Shown: piece after piece, positions 20,733-27,244 of the stretch
Numbering within the stretch: position 1 is the first letter of the stretch
How the letters are laid out: each line of letters begins with the position of its first letter
Position numbers and translations under genes: made by a program
IMG/VR virus record: IMGVR_UViG_3300019754_000016
Span: 1-27,498 of that record
Direction: 5' to 3' (one strand)
DNA: 27,498 nt
From: a virus
Notes under the pieces: model-generated
What the model was told of the DNA's origin: nothing
What the model saw: only the letters and a program-made list of their open reading frames with translations
The model's database searches: none

Positions 20733-20762
20733 ATTATGAGGTAATCGTGCGAATTATGTCAA
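20733..20762 (-). promoter_or_regulatory. Strong consensus promoter for the lysis and tail operon
   Basis: On the minus strand TTGACA (20757-20762) is followed after 17-18 bases by TCATAAT. The -35 is a perfect consensus and the -10 matches well. It lies about 30 bases upstream of the holin-like ATG. The ACATAAT and CATAATGT arms around it make a partial inverted repeat that could be an operator. This is the only strong promoter visible ahead of 13.7 kb of minus-strand genes. Confidence 0.65.
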
Positions 20763-20810
20763 TGTGGTTTTTGTTAAATTTTTAGATAGAATAAGCTAAA
20801 GGATTTTTCA

Positions 20811-21047
20811 ATGAAAAAAATAATTATTTTAATTGCTGTTATACTAGTTACAGCATCTCAAGCTCGTACTAAATGTAGTCAATTCGATGACCAAAGGGAG
20901 GCACAGAGATATTACGACTCACATAAAAAAGGGTATAAATCTTTGGATAGAGATAAAGATGGTGAAGCATGCGAATGTTTAAGAGGTGGGTCTAGCTATG
21001 GAAGCTCTGTATGTAATAGATGGAGAAAGAAGAACAATAAACGATAA
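20811..21047 (+). CDS. Secreted Excalibur-domain protein (78 aa)
   Basis: MKKIIILIAVILVTASQA is a signal peptide. The mature part contains FDDQREAQRYYDSHKKGYKS followed by LDRDKDGEACE, the calcium-binding DxDxDGxxCE signature of the Excalibur domain. Cysteines suggest a disulfide. The C-terminus is basic. Such small secreted proteins often occur beside extracellular nucleases. The only SNase on this element is 10 kb away in the tail operon. AAAGGA precedes the ATG. The gene diverges from the tail operon and starts about 108 bases from the holin-like gene. Confidence 0.75.
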   Translation: MKKIIILIAVILVTASQARTKCSQFDDQREAQRYYDSHKKGYKSLDRDKDGEACECLRGGSSYGSSVCNRWRKKNNKR

Positions 21048-21078
21048 TATCTGATATAATATTATTAAAAGGAAATCT

Positions 21079-21390
21079 ATGAAAAAAATATTTTTGGGAG
21101 TCTTACTATCTTCTAGTATACTTATTGCAAATTCACTAAAAGGTGGATACCCTGCATGTACGAGTAAAAAAGATCTCAGTGATTTTTCAATGGCTGGAGT
21201 TAAAAAAGACTATAGAATGATGAATTATCTCGTAGAAAGTGGTAATTGTGTTATAACAAAAAAAGGAATCAAAATAGATATTTTAGATTCATCAATTTTT
21301 TCGGGAAATGCAAAGGTGAGAGTTTGGATAGGTAAGACACCTGTAGAGGTATGGACAAACATAGAGAACATTGAGATATCTACAAGTTAA
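21079..21390 (+). CDS. Small secreted protein (103 aa), hypothetical
   Basis: MKKIFLGVLLSSSILIANSL is a signal peptide with likely cleavage after ANS. The mature part has two cysteines (PACTSK and GNCVITKK) likely paired. A pattern of alternating strands follows (GIKIDILDSSIFSGNAKVRV, then WIGKTPVEVWTNIENI), which could be a small beta domain. AAAAGGAAAT is the RBS. It follows the Excalibur gene after 31 bases, probably as one transcript, and converges on the repressor gene. Role unknown; the pair may act in the periplasm as immunity or envelope modifiers, but this is speculative. Confidence 0.6.
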   Translation: MKKIFLGVLLSSSILIANSLKGGYPACTSKKDLSDFSMAGVKKDYRMMNYLVESGNCVITKKGIKIDILDSSIFSGNAKVRVWIGKTPVEVWTNIENIEISTS

Positions 21391-21402
21391 ATACTATCAA
21401 AT

Positions 21403-22092
21403 TCAATTCTTCAAAATTCTACCCACCACAACCCCAATAATATCAAGAGACTCTTGAGTCTCTTGATAATTTATAATCTCTTTATCGTATGCTTTATTAC
21501 AAGAAGAAATAACTATATCCCCATTGGTTTTGAATGTTAAGTTTTTTATCATTGTACCATTGATGGTCGTTATTATATATTTACCATCTGTTAGATTATA
21601 CTCACCTCTATTTATTTTAGAAAATATAACTATATCAGAGTTGTCAACATACGGAATCATACTATCACCTATAACAATGAGTGCATCCAATTGTCTATTT
21701 CTGTATTGTCTATCCAACATGAATTTATCCACATAAAGATGGTCAATAACATTAATTTCATCTCCAATATAGCTAGAAGAACCAGCACCAACATAACCAT
21801 CTACTAAACTTATTTTTTTTGTATGTTCATTAAAAGAAGTATAACTAGGTATAACCTTTTTAACTATTCTATTTATTTTACTATCACTATCATCAAATAA
21901 AAATTGTTCAGGAACTCCAAGTAAATCAGCAAGAGCTATTATAACCTCTATTTTTGGGTTAGTACCTTTTTCCCAAGAGCCAACATTTACTGCACTACAT
22001 TCAATACTATACGCACTACTAAGCCTATGTGCAACAGCTTCTTGAGTCAAACCAAGTTCTTTTCTATACTTTTTTAATTGATCACCAAACAT
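21403..22092 (-). CDS. LexA/CI-type SOS-cleavable repressor (XRE HTH plus S24 peptidase)
   Basis: Protein of 229 aa. The N-terminal HTH (LGLTQEAVAHRLSSAY and SAVNVGSWEKGTNPK, residues ~14-47) is XRE type. The C-terminal half is an S24 self-cleaving domain: the scissile-type Ala103-Gly104 in VDGYVGAGSSSYI, Ser144 in IGDSMIPY and Lys183 in TMIKNL. RecA-activated self-cleavage would inactivate it, as in lambda CI and LexA. It diverges from the excisionase-like gene across 139 bases that contain two candidate operators. The likely role is holding the lysis and tail operon off until DNA damage. A 26-bp palindrome lies within the 3' end of the coding region. Confidence 0.85.
   Translation of the reverse strand: MFGDQLKKYRKELGLTQEAVAHRLSSAYSIECSAVNVGSWEKGTNPKIEVIIALADLLGVPEQFLFDDSDSKINRIVKKVIPSYTSFNEHTKKISLVDGYVGAGSSSYIGDEINVIDHLYVDKFMLDRQYRNRQLDALIVIGDSMIPYVDNSDIVIFSKINRGEYNLTDGKYIITTINGTMIKNLTFKTNGDIVISSCNKAYDKEIINYQETQESLDIIGVVVGRILKN
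21442..21467. other. 26-base inverted repeat inside the repressor 3' coding region
   Basis: ATCAAGAGACTC, loop TT, GAGTCTCTTGAT: a 12-bp perfect stem within codons for the QETQESLD segment. Its CAAGAGAC core also occurs in the hairpin at 12883-12906. It could serve as a terminator or stability element for the convergent plus-strand genes. Confidence 0.45.
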
Positions 22093-22129
22093 AATTAATC
22101 CTTTACTTAATTATATATTATGACATAAA

Positions 22130-22195
22130 GATATTATTAGGATTTTTTTCTATAAAATTAATATAGTTGATATTACTAGAACATAACCATATTTT
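22130..22195. promoter_or_regulatory. Divergent control region with candidate operators and a plus-strand promoter
   Basis: The 11-mer GATATTATTAG at 22130-22140 recurs with one mismatch as GATATTACTAG at 22169-22179. The second copy overlaps a plausible plus-strand promoter, TTGATA (22167-22172), 17-base spacer, TATTTT (22190-22195), which drives the HTH gene at 22232. Repressor binding here is inferred from the divergent layout. Confidence 0.45.
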
Positions 22196-22231
22196 AGTTA
22201 AGATTATAGAATAAAAAAAATAAGGTAATAA

Positions 22232-22687
22232 ATGCTTACAGTAGCTCAAATATCAAACATTTTAGATGTTACTACACGACAAGTTCAAAAATATATTGAA
22301 AATGGTCATTTAAAAGCTACTAAAAAAGAAAATGTTTATTACATCACAATAAAATCATTTGATGATTTCAAAAAAAATTATTATCAAAATAGGCATAAAG
22401 GTAAAGGTAAAAAAATACCAACAGAAACACATCTTCAAACTCTTAAAGAATTTATAGAAGATATAGAAGATGAGAATATGTGCTTTGATAATTTTTCAAA
22501 GAAATATAAAAATATAAATTTTTTAATACCACCTATTGACCACTTTTTATCATTCAAAAGAAACAATACAATAGTTTTTGACAGGGTACATAAAAATATT
22601 ACATATTGTGAATTAAAAAAGAAATATGGATTATCAATAAGAAGTATTGAAGAAATAGTAAGTAAATCCAAACAAGGGAGTATCTAA
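22232..22687 (+). CDS. Excisionase/MerR-like HTH DNA-binding protein
   Basis: Protein of 151 aa. LTVAQISNILDVTTRQVQKYIENGHLKATK at the N-terminus is the winged HTH of the excisionase/MerR type (HTH_17), followed by a wing strand (YYITIKSFDDFKK). The linker is basic and Lys-rich; the C-terminal part with YCELKKKYGLSIRSIEEIVSKSK could be a second HTH. Divergent from the S24 repressor, it resembles the Cro/CII position in a lysogeny switch. AAGG precedes the ATG. It might act as an anti-repressor, activator of the tail operon, or replication regulator; there is no integrase for a true excisionase to serve. Confidence 0.7.
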   Translation: MLTVAQISNILDVTTRQVQKYIENGHLKATKKENVYYITIKSFDDFKKNYYQNRHKGKGKKIPTETHLQTLKEFIEDIEDENMCFDNFSKKYKNINFLIPPIDHFLSFKRNNTIVFDRVHKNITYCELKKKYGLSIRSIEEIVSKSKQGSI

Positions 22688-22727
22688 TTTAATAAACTGC
22701 CACAATTCAACCACAATATTTTGTTTT
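22684..22727 (+). repeat. Diverged inverted repeat flanking the 70-aa gene, left copy
   Basis: CTAATTTAATAAACTGCCAC, then AATTCAACCAC and an AATATT run. It resembles the reverse complement of 23059-23104, sharing AATAAACTGCYACAA and TCAACCAC in the same order with a 5-base indel. Confidence 0.55.
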
Positions 22728-22791
22728 TAACTAATAGTTAAAGATAGTTTGTATATACTTTTAGAAGTTCAAATGAATAAGGATTTAAAAG

Positions 22792-23004
22792 ATGACAAGA
22801 GAAGACCTTTATACTGTACCTACAGATATGAGTTTGTTCCCGATAAAGTATAAAAAACAAAATTCAAATTTTTCTGTAAGAGCAGATATCATAAGAGATT
22901 TTACAATTTACGCAAAAAAAATGAATTTGAGTAAGTCAGGTGTTGTTGAGACTTTGCTAGAAAATTTCTTGATACAAGCGGGTGTCAGAGAAAAAAAGGC
23001 ATAA
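22792..23004 (+). CDS. Small RHH/CopG-like protein (70 aa)
   Basis: NSNFSVRADIIRDFTIYAKK followed by MNLSKSGVVETLLENFLIQAG has the pattern of a ribbon-helix-helix protein: a beta strand with a basic residue, then two helices. The N-terminus (REDLYTVPTDMSLFPIKYKK) is extended. AAGGA is upstream of the ATG. It lies directly before the replication module, and the gene is flanked by a diverged inverted repeat (22684-22727 and 23059-23104). A CopG-type transcriptional repressor of the downstream primase gene is the likely role. The family cannot be proven from sequence. Confidence 0.6.
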   Translation: MTREDLYTVPTDMSLFPIKYKKQNSNFSVRADIIRDFTIYAKKMNLSKSGVVETLLENFLIQAGVREKKA

Positions 23005-23039
23005 AAAAAGGGGTTAGAGTGATAAAACACTCTAACCCC
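23003..23039 (-). terminator. Intrinsic terminator on the minus strand
   Basis: A perfect 12-bp stem, 6-base loop (TTTTAT read on minus), followed by a run of seven T on the minus strand. On the plus strand the same stem is not followed by T, so it is directional. Confidence 0.85.
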
Positions 23040-23095
23040 TGATTGAAAACTGCTACAAAACATATTTTCGTGGTTGATAATATTGTAGCAGTTTA
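23003..23095 (-). ncRNA. Candidate antisense/regulatory RNA upstream of the primase gene
   Basis: Read on the minus strand the region gives a 12-bp stem (AAACTGCTACAA with TTGTAGCAGTTT, 24-base loop; 23047-23094), a short link, then a perfect 12-bp GC-rich stem (GGGGTTAGAGTG with CACTCTAACCCC; 23010-23039) followed by seven T residues (23003-23009). This is a textbook intrinsic terminator on the minus strand only. There is no minus-strand protein gene upstream, so a short transcript of about 90 nt is the natural explanation. Copy-number antisense RNAs of plasmids have this architecture. A minus-strand promoter is only suggested (TTGTTA near 23117), not clear. Confidence 0.45.
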
Positions 23096-23104
23096 TTAAT
23101 TAGT
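23059..23104 (-). repeat. Diverged inverted repeat flanking the 70-aa gene, right copy
   Basis: The reverse complement begins CTAATTAATAAACTGCTACA and contains TCAACCACGAAAATAT, matching the left copy at 22684-22727. It also forms part of the stem-loop described above. Confidence 0.55.
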
Positions 23105-23127
23105 ATTTTATTAATAAAGGTAACAAT

Positions 23128-24147
23128 ATGGAACAATTAACGCTAGAACAATTAAAAGAATCCCTCGACATCGTACAGATAGCAGAACTCTACGGAGAAC
23201 TCATCAAAAGCGGTGCTAACTACAAATACAAAGATGATAAAAGCATCATTATAAATGAAACCAAACAAATGTTTAGCGATTTTAATGGAAGTATCACAGG
23301 TGGGTCAGTCTTAGACCTCATAACATACATGGAAAAATGTGACTTAGCAGCAGGGATTAAACGACTCAAAGAGCTAAACGGTCAAGAGATCTATCAAGTA
23401 GACCCAGCCCTCAAGCTCAAACGCAAAGAAGAGGCTAATAGAGAGAAAGTTGTAGACTTTCAAAAGTTGGGACTATTTGCACAAAATGACCTCAAAGCTG
23501 GTCAATCCAAAAAACCTTTTGTAGTAGAAGACGAAACAACAAATCAAAGCTATCTATCAGTTAACCCCACTTTTACAAAGCTGTTTGAAACAGACAAACT
23601 CCCACTAGACACAAAACTAAAGCTAGACTATCTTCACTCCAAGATAATCGGATATGATGAGTTCTTCAAATGCTCTAGCATCATCATCCGTGACCGTACA
23701 GGTAAAGTTGTAGATAAATGTGCATATAGACCAAATCAACCAGAGGGATATGACAAGTGGACCAACCCGAAGTATATACATAAAAATAGTCACAATAGAG
23801 GTCAGGACTTTTTGTATCCTTTTCAAGTTGAGGTGGAGAAGATAATCAAGAGGGAAAGATACCTGATAGTAGGTGAAGGTATCAAAAACGCTATCAATGC
23901 TCTTTTGTACTCTGCACCTTTTATAAGTGTAGAGAGTTCATCAAATAGTACGAATAAAGAATTTATAAAATATATCAATAGTTATATAGATAGAGGTTTC
24001 TCTATCATATATATGTTTGATGGGGATAAAGCTGGTCAAGAAGCGTTTATCAAATTCAGAGAGGTATCAGGAATAAATGCAGATAATTATCTAAGCTTTG
24101 ATAGTGGGATAGATTTTACAGATTATCTTTTGAGTAGTGAATCATGA
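23128..24147 (+). CDS. Toprim primase-like replication protein
   Basis: Protein of 339 aa. The N-terminal ~85 residues resemble a CHC2-type primase zinc domain (LDIVQIAELYGELIKSGANY, then GSVLDLITYMEKCDLAAGI), but the zinc cysteines and histidine are missing. The C-terminal half has Toprim motifs: LIVGEGIKNAIN with Glu250 and IYMFDGDKAGQEAF with Asp298 and Asp300. In N15 the single RepA protein joins primase and helicase; here they are split, with the stop of this gene overlapping the helicase start (ATGA). It presumably primes replication of the element. AAAGG precedes the ATG. Which strands it primes, and whether the altered zinc domain binds DNA, cannot be told. Confidence 0.8.
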   Translation: MEQLTLEQLKESLDIVQIAELYGELIKSGANYKYKDDKSIIINETKQMFSDFNGSITGGSVLDLITYMEKCDLAAGIKRLKELNGQEIYQVDPALKLKRKEEANREKVVDFQKLGLFAQNDLKAGQSKKPFVVEDETTNQSYLSVNPTFTKLFETDKLPLDTKLKLDYLHSKIIGYDEFFKCSSIIIRDRTGKVVDKCAYRPNQPEGYDKWTNPKYIHKNSHNRGQDFLYPFQVEVEKIIKRERYLIVGEGIKNAINALLYSAPFISVESSSNSTNKEFIKYINSYIDRGFSIIYMFDGDKAGQEAFIKFREVSGINADNYLSFDSGIDFTDYLLSSES

Positions 24148-25973
24148 GTGTAAATAACATACAACAAAAACTTGATGCTATTAAAGAAAAAGCTAAAGCA
24201 AACCTATCAGACCAAAGCGATCACTACAGTGCTGTAGCTGGTCATATAGAGGAAGCCAAAAACATAAGAGAGTCAAACAGACTACACAATCAAGATCAGG
24301 TCAAAAAACTTGATAAAGATTTTGCAGATGAGATCAAAAGTATAAATGAAGATTTTAGTAAATCAGAAGATTTAAGCGTTAAAGACAAACTAGAATCACT
24401 TGAAAATGCTTATTTTAAATATGCAAAGAAAAAAGCATCACTTGATAGACTTGGAGAAGAGACACTGTTTTTTGATTCGATCACAGATATGTTCGTCCGT
24501 GTCAGCTGGTATACCTATGAAGACAAGAAAGGGAACAAAGAAGAGAGACTAAGAACAGATAGGTTCAAAAAGAGTGTTATCAGTAAATTTATAGATTTAG
24601 ACTCAAAGCGTAGAATAGGTATACATATAGATAACAAAAAGGTAAATAATATACTTAGAGAGTTTAGACCATATATAAAAGAGTTTGAGCCTGCTAAACC
24701 TAAATTTTATGGAGACTTTTTCAACACTTACACACCAAACGGTTTTTTAGATGTAAATGTACAAAATGTACTATCATTAGAGAAGTTTACTAATGTAACT
24801 CTCCCTAGCAGATACCCTCATATCAACGCACTACTTAACAATATAGCACCAATGGAAGATGAGAGGGTATTTATGCTCAATTGGCTCTCTACTATCCTCA
24901 ACACATCAAAGAAAACTAGAACAGCCATCATCCTCAAAGGTATTCAGAGAACAGGCAAAGGTGTATTTGCAGCGAAGATCATCGAACACGCCATGAATGA
25001 AGCAAACTGTTATATAGCTACAAATGCTAACTTATCAGAACACTTTAACGGATATCTGGAAGATAAGCTTTTTATCACTTTTGATGAAGTCAAAGGAGAC
25101 TTTGGTAAAGACAAAGATATTGGTAACCAAATAAAGCTCATAGTATCAGAAGAGCGGATGAGTATTAGGATAATGAATAAAGACTCATATATGATTAAGT
25201 TCCATGCTAATTGTATATTTTTGAGTAACGAAGACCTACCCATACCGATGGATCAATCCGATGAGAGGTTATCTGTCATAGAAACACGCTCACGCACGCT
25301 TGCAACGGTTGCCAAAGATGAGTTTGATTTAGAGATACACGAATTTATAGAGCTATTAGAAAAAGAGAGGGATGAGTTCCTTATACATCTCAAGATGTGT
25401 ACATATAATGCTAGACTAGCATCTACCACGATTAACAACAAAATCAAAAGAGCTATACAAGATGCTACTGCTACCACTCAATCAATGTTAAAAACATCTT
25501 TCAGAGGTGGAGATGTAGATACTATAGAAGAGATGTTAATAGACGCTATACAAGACTCACAGCTAGAGTACCTCATCAAGGGAGAAGAAGAAGTTTTCAG
25601 AGAGTCACCAGATGGTTCTTTCAAAGTAAAAAAACAGATACCATTCACAGCAAACAATATCACTATGCTAGAATATTTTATAGATGAGTTTAGATTAGGT
25701 CAGTTATCAAACACCTCCCTAAAATGGTTCACAAAAGCCATGAAGATAGAACACATACTAAAATCCGATGTTAAATTCGGTAATTTTTGGAATCTCGTAC
25801 TATCCACACCTGTAACAGTTAAACTAAAAACAAATGATGGAGATAGAAAAGAGAAATTTAGACATATCAACCCACATTCAGAGATTAAGACATTTAGCTT
25901 TAACGGTCAGAACTTTACATACTCTGGACAAAAAACAGCAATCCTCACACAAAACCCTGAAGATGTTTTTTAA
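24144..25973 (+). CDS. SF3-type replicative helicase (VirE/D5-like, DUF5906 type)
   Basis: Protein of 609 aa. Walker A GIQRTGKG (residues 266-273) and Walker B LFITFDEVKGD (Asp314, Glu315) are clear, and NCIFLSNEDLPIPMDQSDERL matches the sensor and arginine-finger region of phage D5/gp4-type helicases. The N-terminal ~200 residues are charged helices followed by RRIGIHIDNKKVNN and a VSWYTYEDKKGNKEERLR stretch, perhaps a primase-interacting domain. The last ~120 residues could bind the origin. It is cotranslated with the primase-like protein. The origin-like iterons lie immediately downstream. Role: unwinding at the origin of the linear plasmid. Confidence 0.85.
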   Translation: MSVNNIQQKLDAIKEKAKANLSDQSDHYSAVAGHIEEAKNIRESNRLHNQDQVKKLDKDFADEIKSINEDFSKSEDLSVKDKLESLENAYFKYAKKKASLDRLGEETLFFDSITDMFVRVSWYTYEDKKGNKEERLRTDRFKKSVISKFIDLDSKRRIGIHIDNKKVNNILREFRPYIKEFEPAKPKFYGDFFNTYTPNGFLDVNVQNVLSLEKFTNVTLPSRYPHINALLNNIAPMEDERVFMLNWLSTILNTSKKTRTAIILKGIQRTGKGVFAAKIIEHAMNEANCYIATNANLSEHFNGYLEDKLFITFDEVKGDFGKDKDIGNQIKLIVSEERMSIRIMNKDSYMIKFHANCIFLSNEDLPIPMDQSDERLSVIETRSRTLATVAKDEFDLEIHEFIELLEKERDEFLIHLKMCTYNARLASTTINNKIKRAIQDATATTQSMLKTSFRGGDVDTIEEMLIDAIQDSQLEYLIKGEEEVFRESPDGSFKVKKQIPFTANNITMLEYFIDEFRLGQLSNTSLKWFTKAMKIEHILKSDVKFGNFWNLVLSTPVTVKLKTNDGDRKEKFRHINPHSEIKTFSFNGQNFTYSGQKTAILTQNPEDVF

Positions 25974-25998
25974 CAGGTCAGTCACACTCATATCATAG

Positions 25999-26071
25999 TA
26001 GGAACGCCAAACCCCACCACGGGAACACCGTAGGAACGGGTTAGGAACGCATAGGAACACTACTAGGAACG
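25999..26071 (+). repeat. Left iteron array (TAGGAAC), putative origin
   Basis: TAGGAAC occurs at 25999, 26031, 26042, 26052 and 26064, plus a degenerate GGGAAC at 26021. Spacing of the last four is 10-12 bases, one helical turn. The extended unit is about TAGGAACGGGT. The array is mirrored by the GTTCCTA array at 26255-26326. Confidence 0.85.
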
Positions 26072-26254
26072 CCACTTAAAACCCCACCAAAGCCCTACCA
26101 CACCGCAAACAAGCCACTTTTTTAACCTACTTTTATATTTTTTTTCAAATTCCTTTTTATTTTTTTAAAACTTTTTTCTACAAAATTTTTTATTTTTATT
26201 GTGTAATCCTCTGTAGGCTCAGTGTGGTGGGGCTTAGTGGCTTTTTATGCTAGT
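26072..26254. other. AT-rich core between iteron arrays (putative DNA-unwinding element)
   Basis: About 26117-26206 is almost entirely A and T, with long T runs (such as 26120-26170), flanked by inverted segments: the ACCCCACCAAAGCCCTACCA-like sequence at about 26081-26100 and GTGTGGTGGGGCTTAGTGGC at 26222-26241. No ORF of note is present. An easily melted core between opposed iterons fits a bidirectional replication origin. Confidence 0.6.
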
Positions 26255-26326
26255 GTTCCTAACCCGTTCCTAACCCGTTCCTAACCCATTCCTATACCCT
26301 TTTTTGGCGTTCCTATAGTGTTCCTA
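26255..26326 (-). repeat. Right iteron array (GTTCCTA), putative origin
   Basis: GTTCCTA occurs at 26255, 26266, 26277, 26309 and 26320, with ATTCCTA at 26288; spacing is 11 bases (one 21-base step). The sequence between is AACCC, so the unit is CGTTCCTAACC. It is the inverted partner of the left array. Confidence 0.85.
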
Positions 26327-26438
26327 GTTTTTTTTTGTTCTAGTAAAAGAAGAGTAGACTTTAAGAGGTTCTGTTTGCCGTACCACTTTCAAAGTTTATT
26401 TTGTTACTATATTCAAAAATAAATTACAAGGCTAAAAA

Positions 26439-26849
26439 ATGGGAAATACAATATCAACTAATTCATTCTCGGCTCAAGCAGAAACAGAAGAAGACCTCAT
26501 CAAAATACTCTTAGAAATGGGTGGTTATAAACATGCTGGAGAATTAGCTACATATATAGGCGTATCTGCCACAGTGCTGGACAATTATCCAAATATAACC
26601 CTAACATACCTTGGAGATATAATTGACGCTAATTTGACGCATTTGGGATATGTCATGAAAGATACAAAACAAGAGGGAATGCTAGGAGAGTATAGAGATC
26701 AGGTAGAGATACATAAAGAGTTAAACGCTCAAGACAGTAGACCACAACCTATAATCATAAATGATGGCATCATAACAGAGGCTGGAACTCTCAAAATTAG
26801 CTACATAGCCAACGCAGAGAGGATTATGAGAGCCTCTAACTCTATATAG
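26439..26849 (+). CDS. Putative HTH DNA-binding protein (136 aa)
   Basis: About residues 19-60 (EDLIKILLEMGGYKHAGELATYIGVSATVLDNYP) match the helix-turn-helix of CI/phage-repressor-like proteins, and the remaining NLTHLGYVMKDTKQEG is helical. The C-terminus has a beta-rich IIINDGIITEAGTLKISYIA. It has no peptidase domain. AAGG precedes the ATG. It lies next to the iteron region and could bind it or control the nearby primase promoter. Its exact function is unknown. Confidence 0.6.
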   Translation: MGNTISTNSFSAQAETEEDLIKILLEMGGYKHAGELATYIGVSATVLDNYPNITLTYLGDIIDANLTHLGYVMKDTKQEGMLGEYRDQVEIHKELNAQDSRPQPIIINDGIITEAGTLKISYIANAERIMRASNSI

Positions 26850-26867
26850 GCATAAACAGCCTATATA
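26843..26867. terminator. Hairpin at the 3' end of the HTH gene
   Basis: TATATAGGC, loop ATAAACA, GCCTATATA: a perfect 9-bp stem that includes the stop codon. No T-tract follows on the plus strand, so it is a weak or attenuating terminator. Confidence 0.55.
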
Positions 26868-26876
26868 TGTAAAAAA

Positions 26877-26894
26877 GTTGTAATATAGTACAAC
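26877..26894. promoter_or_regulatory. 18-bp palindrome, candidate operator or centromere site (copy 2)
   Basis: GTTGTAATATAGTACAAC matches the palindrome at 4636-4653 with one mismatch. It lies just beyond the HTH gene and 79 bases from the end of the second micro-ORF. Confidence 0.5.
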
Positions 26895-26972
26895 TAACAG
26901 CGGTTTATATCATTTTAATAATCCTGCAGCTCAGTCACAAATAGAGATGATTTGATATCACATCGTCATCTA

Positions 26973-27050
26973 TTACTTAGTCACTTTCAATGCAATAAAA
27001 ACTAACAGTAGCACTTCCACAAGATCAATAGCTAAACTTAATTTTTCCAT
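26973..27050 (-). CDS. Hydrophobic micro-ORF 2 (25 aa)
   Basis: ATG at 27050 with AAGGTG upstream and TAA at 26973-26975. The product has an acidic-basic start (MEKLSLAIDL) and a hydrophobic centre (VLLLVFIAL), ending in KVTK. It is one membrane-span long. It is exactly the same length (25 codons) as micro-ORF 1 just upstream in the same transcript. Small paired hydrophobic proteins are typical of type I toxins, but no known family is recognised, so this is a candidate only. Confidence 0.4.
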   Translation of the reverse strand: MEKLSLAIDLVEVLLLVFIALKVTK

Positions 27051-27089
27051 ACCATACACCTTCTTATGCTATAATATCAAGAGTTTAAT

Positions 27090-27107
27090 ACCCCTCACTT
27101 GAGGGGT
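27090..27107. other. Hairpin between the two micro-ORFs
   Basis: ACCCCTCA, loop CT, TGAGGGGT: 8-bp perfect stem in the intercistronic region. It could mask or expose the RBS of micro-ORF 2 in a folded transcript. Confidence 0.6.
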
Positions 27108-27112
27108 GAGGC

Positions 27113-27190
27113 TTAGTACCTCAAGAGCGTTTCAATTATCTTCAATATAAGCAAGATAACGGTTAACGCTTTTATAACTCTGTTCATCAT
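27113..27190 (-). CDS. Hydrophobic micro-ORF 1 (25 aa)
   Basis: ATGATG at 27190 with AAAGGA upstream; TAA at 27113-27115. The product begins MMNRVIKALTVILLILKIIE and ends in TLLRY. It has one hydrophobic helix with two lysines, of the Ibs/Fst-like style for a short membrane peptide. It lies 62 bases upstream of micro-ORF 2 on the minus strand. The promoter is probably inside the right telomere repeat, about 70 bases upstream. Candidate type I toxin or stability peptide; not proven. Confidence 0.4.
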   Translation of the reverse strand: MMNRVIKALTVILLILKIIETLLRY

Positions 27191-27244
27191 AACAAATCCT
27201 TTCAATTAAACTCACAAGCTAGGGGTCACACCCCCTCTCTTGCT

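Noticed and set aside
22232-22687. Calling the HTH protein a true excisionase
   Set aside because: No integrase is present on the element; the HTH class is shared by many regulators.
25999-26326. TAGGAAC arrays considered as a CRISPR or terminator cluster
   Set aside because: The units are 7-11 bases with helical spacing and opposed orientation; this is iteron-like.
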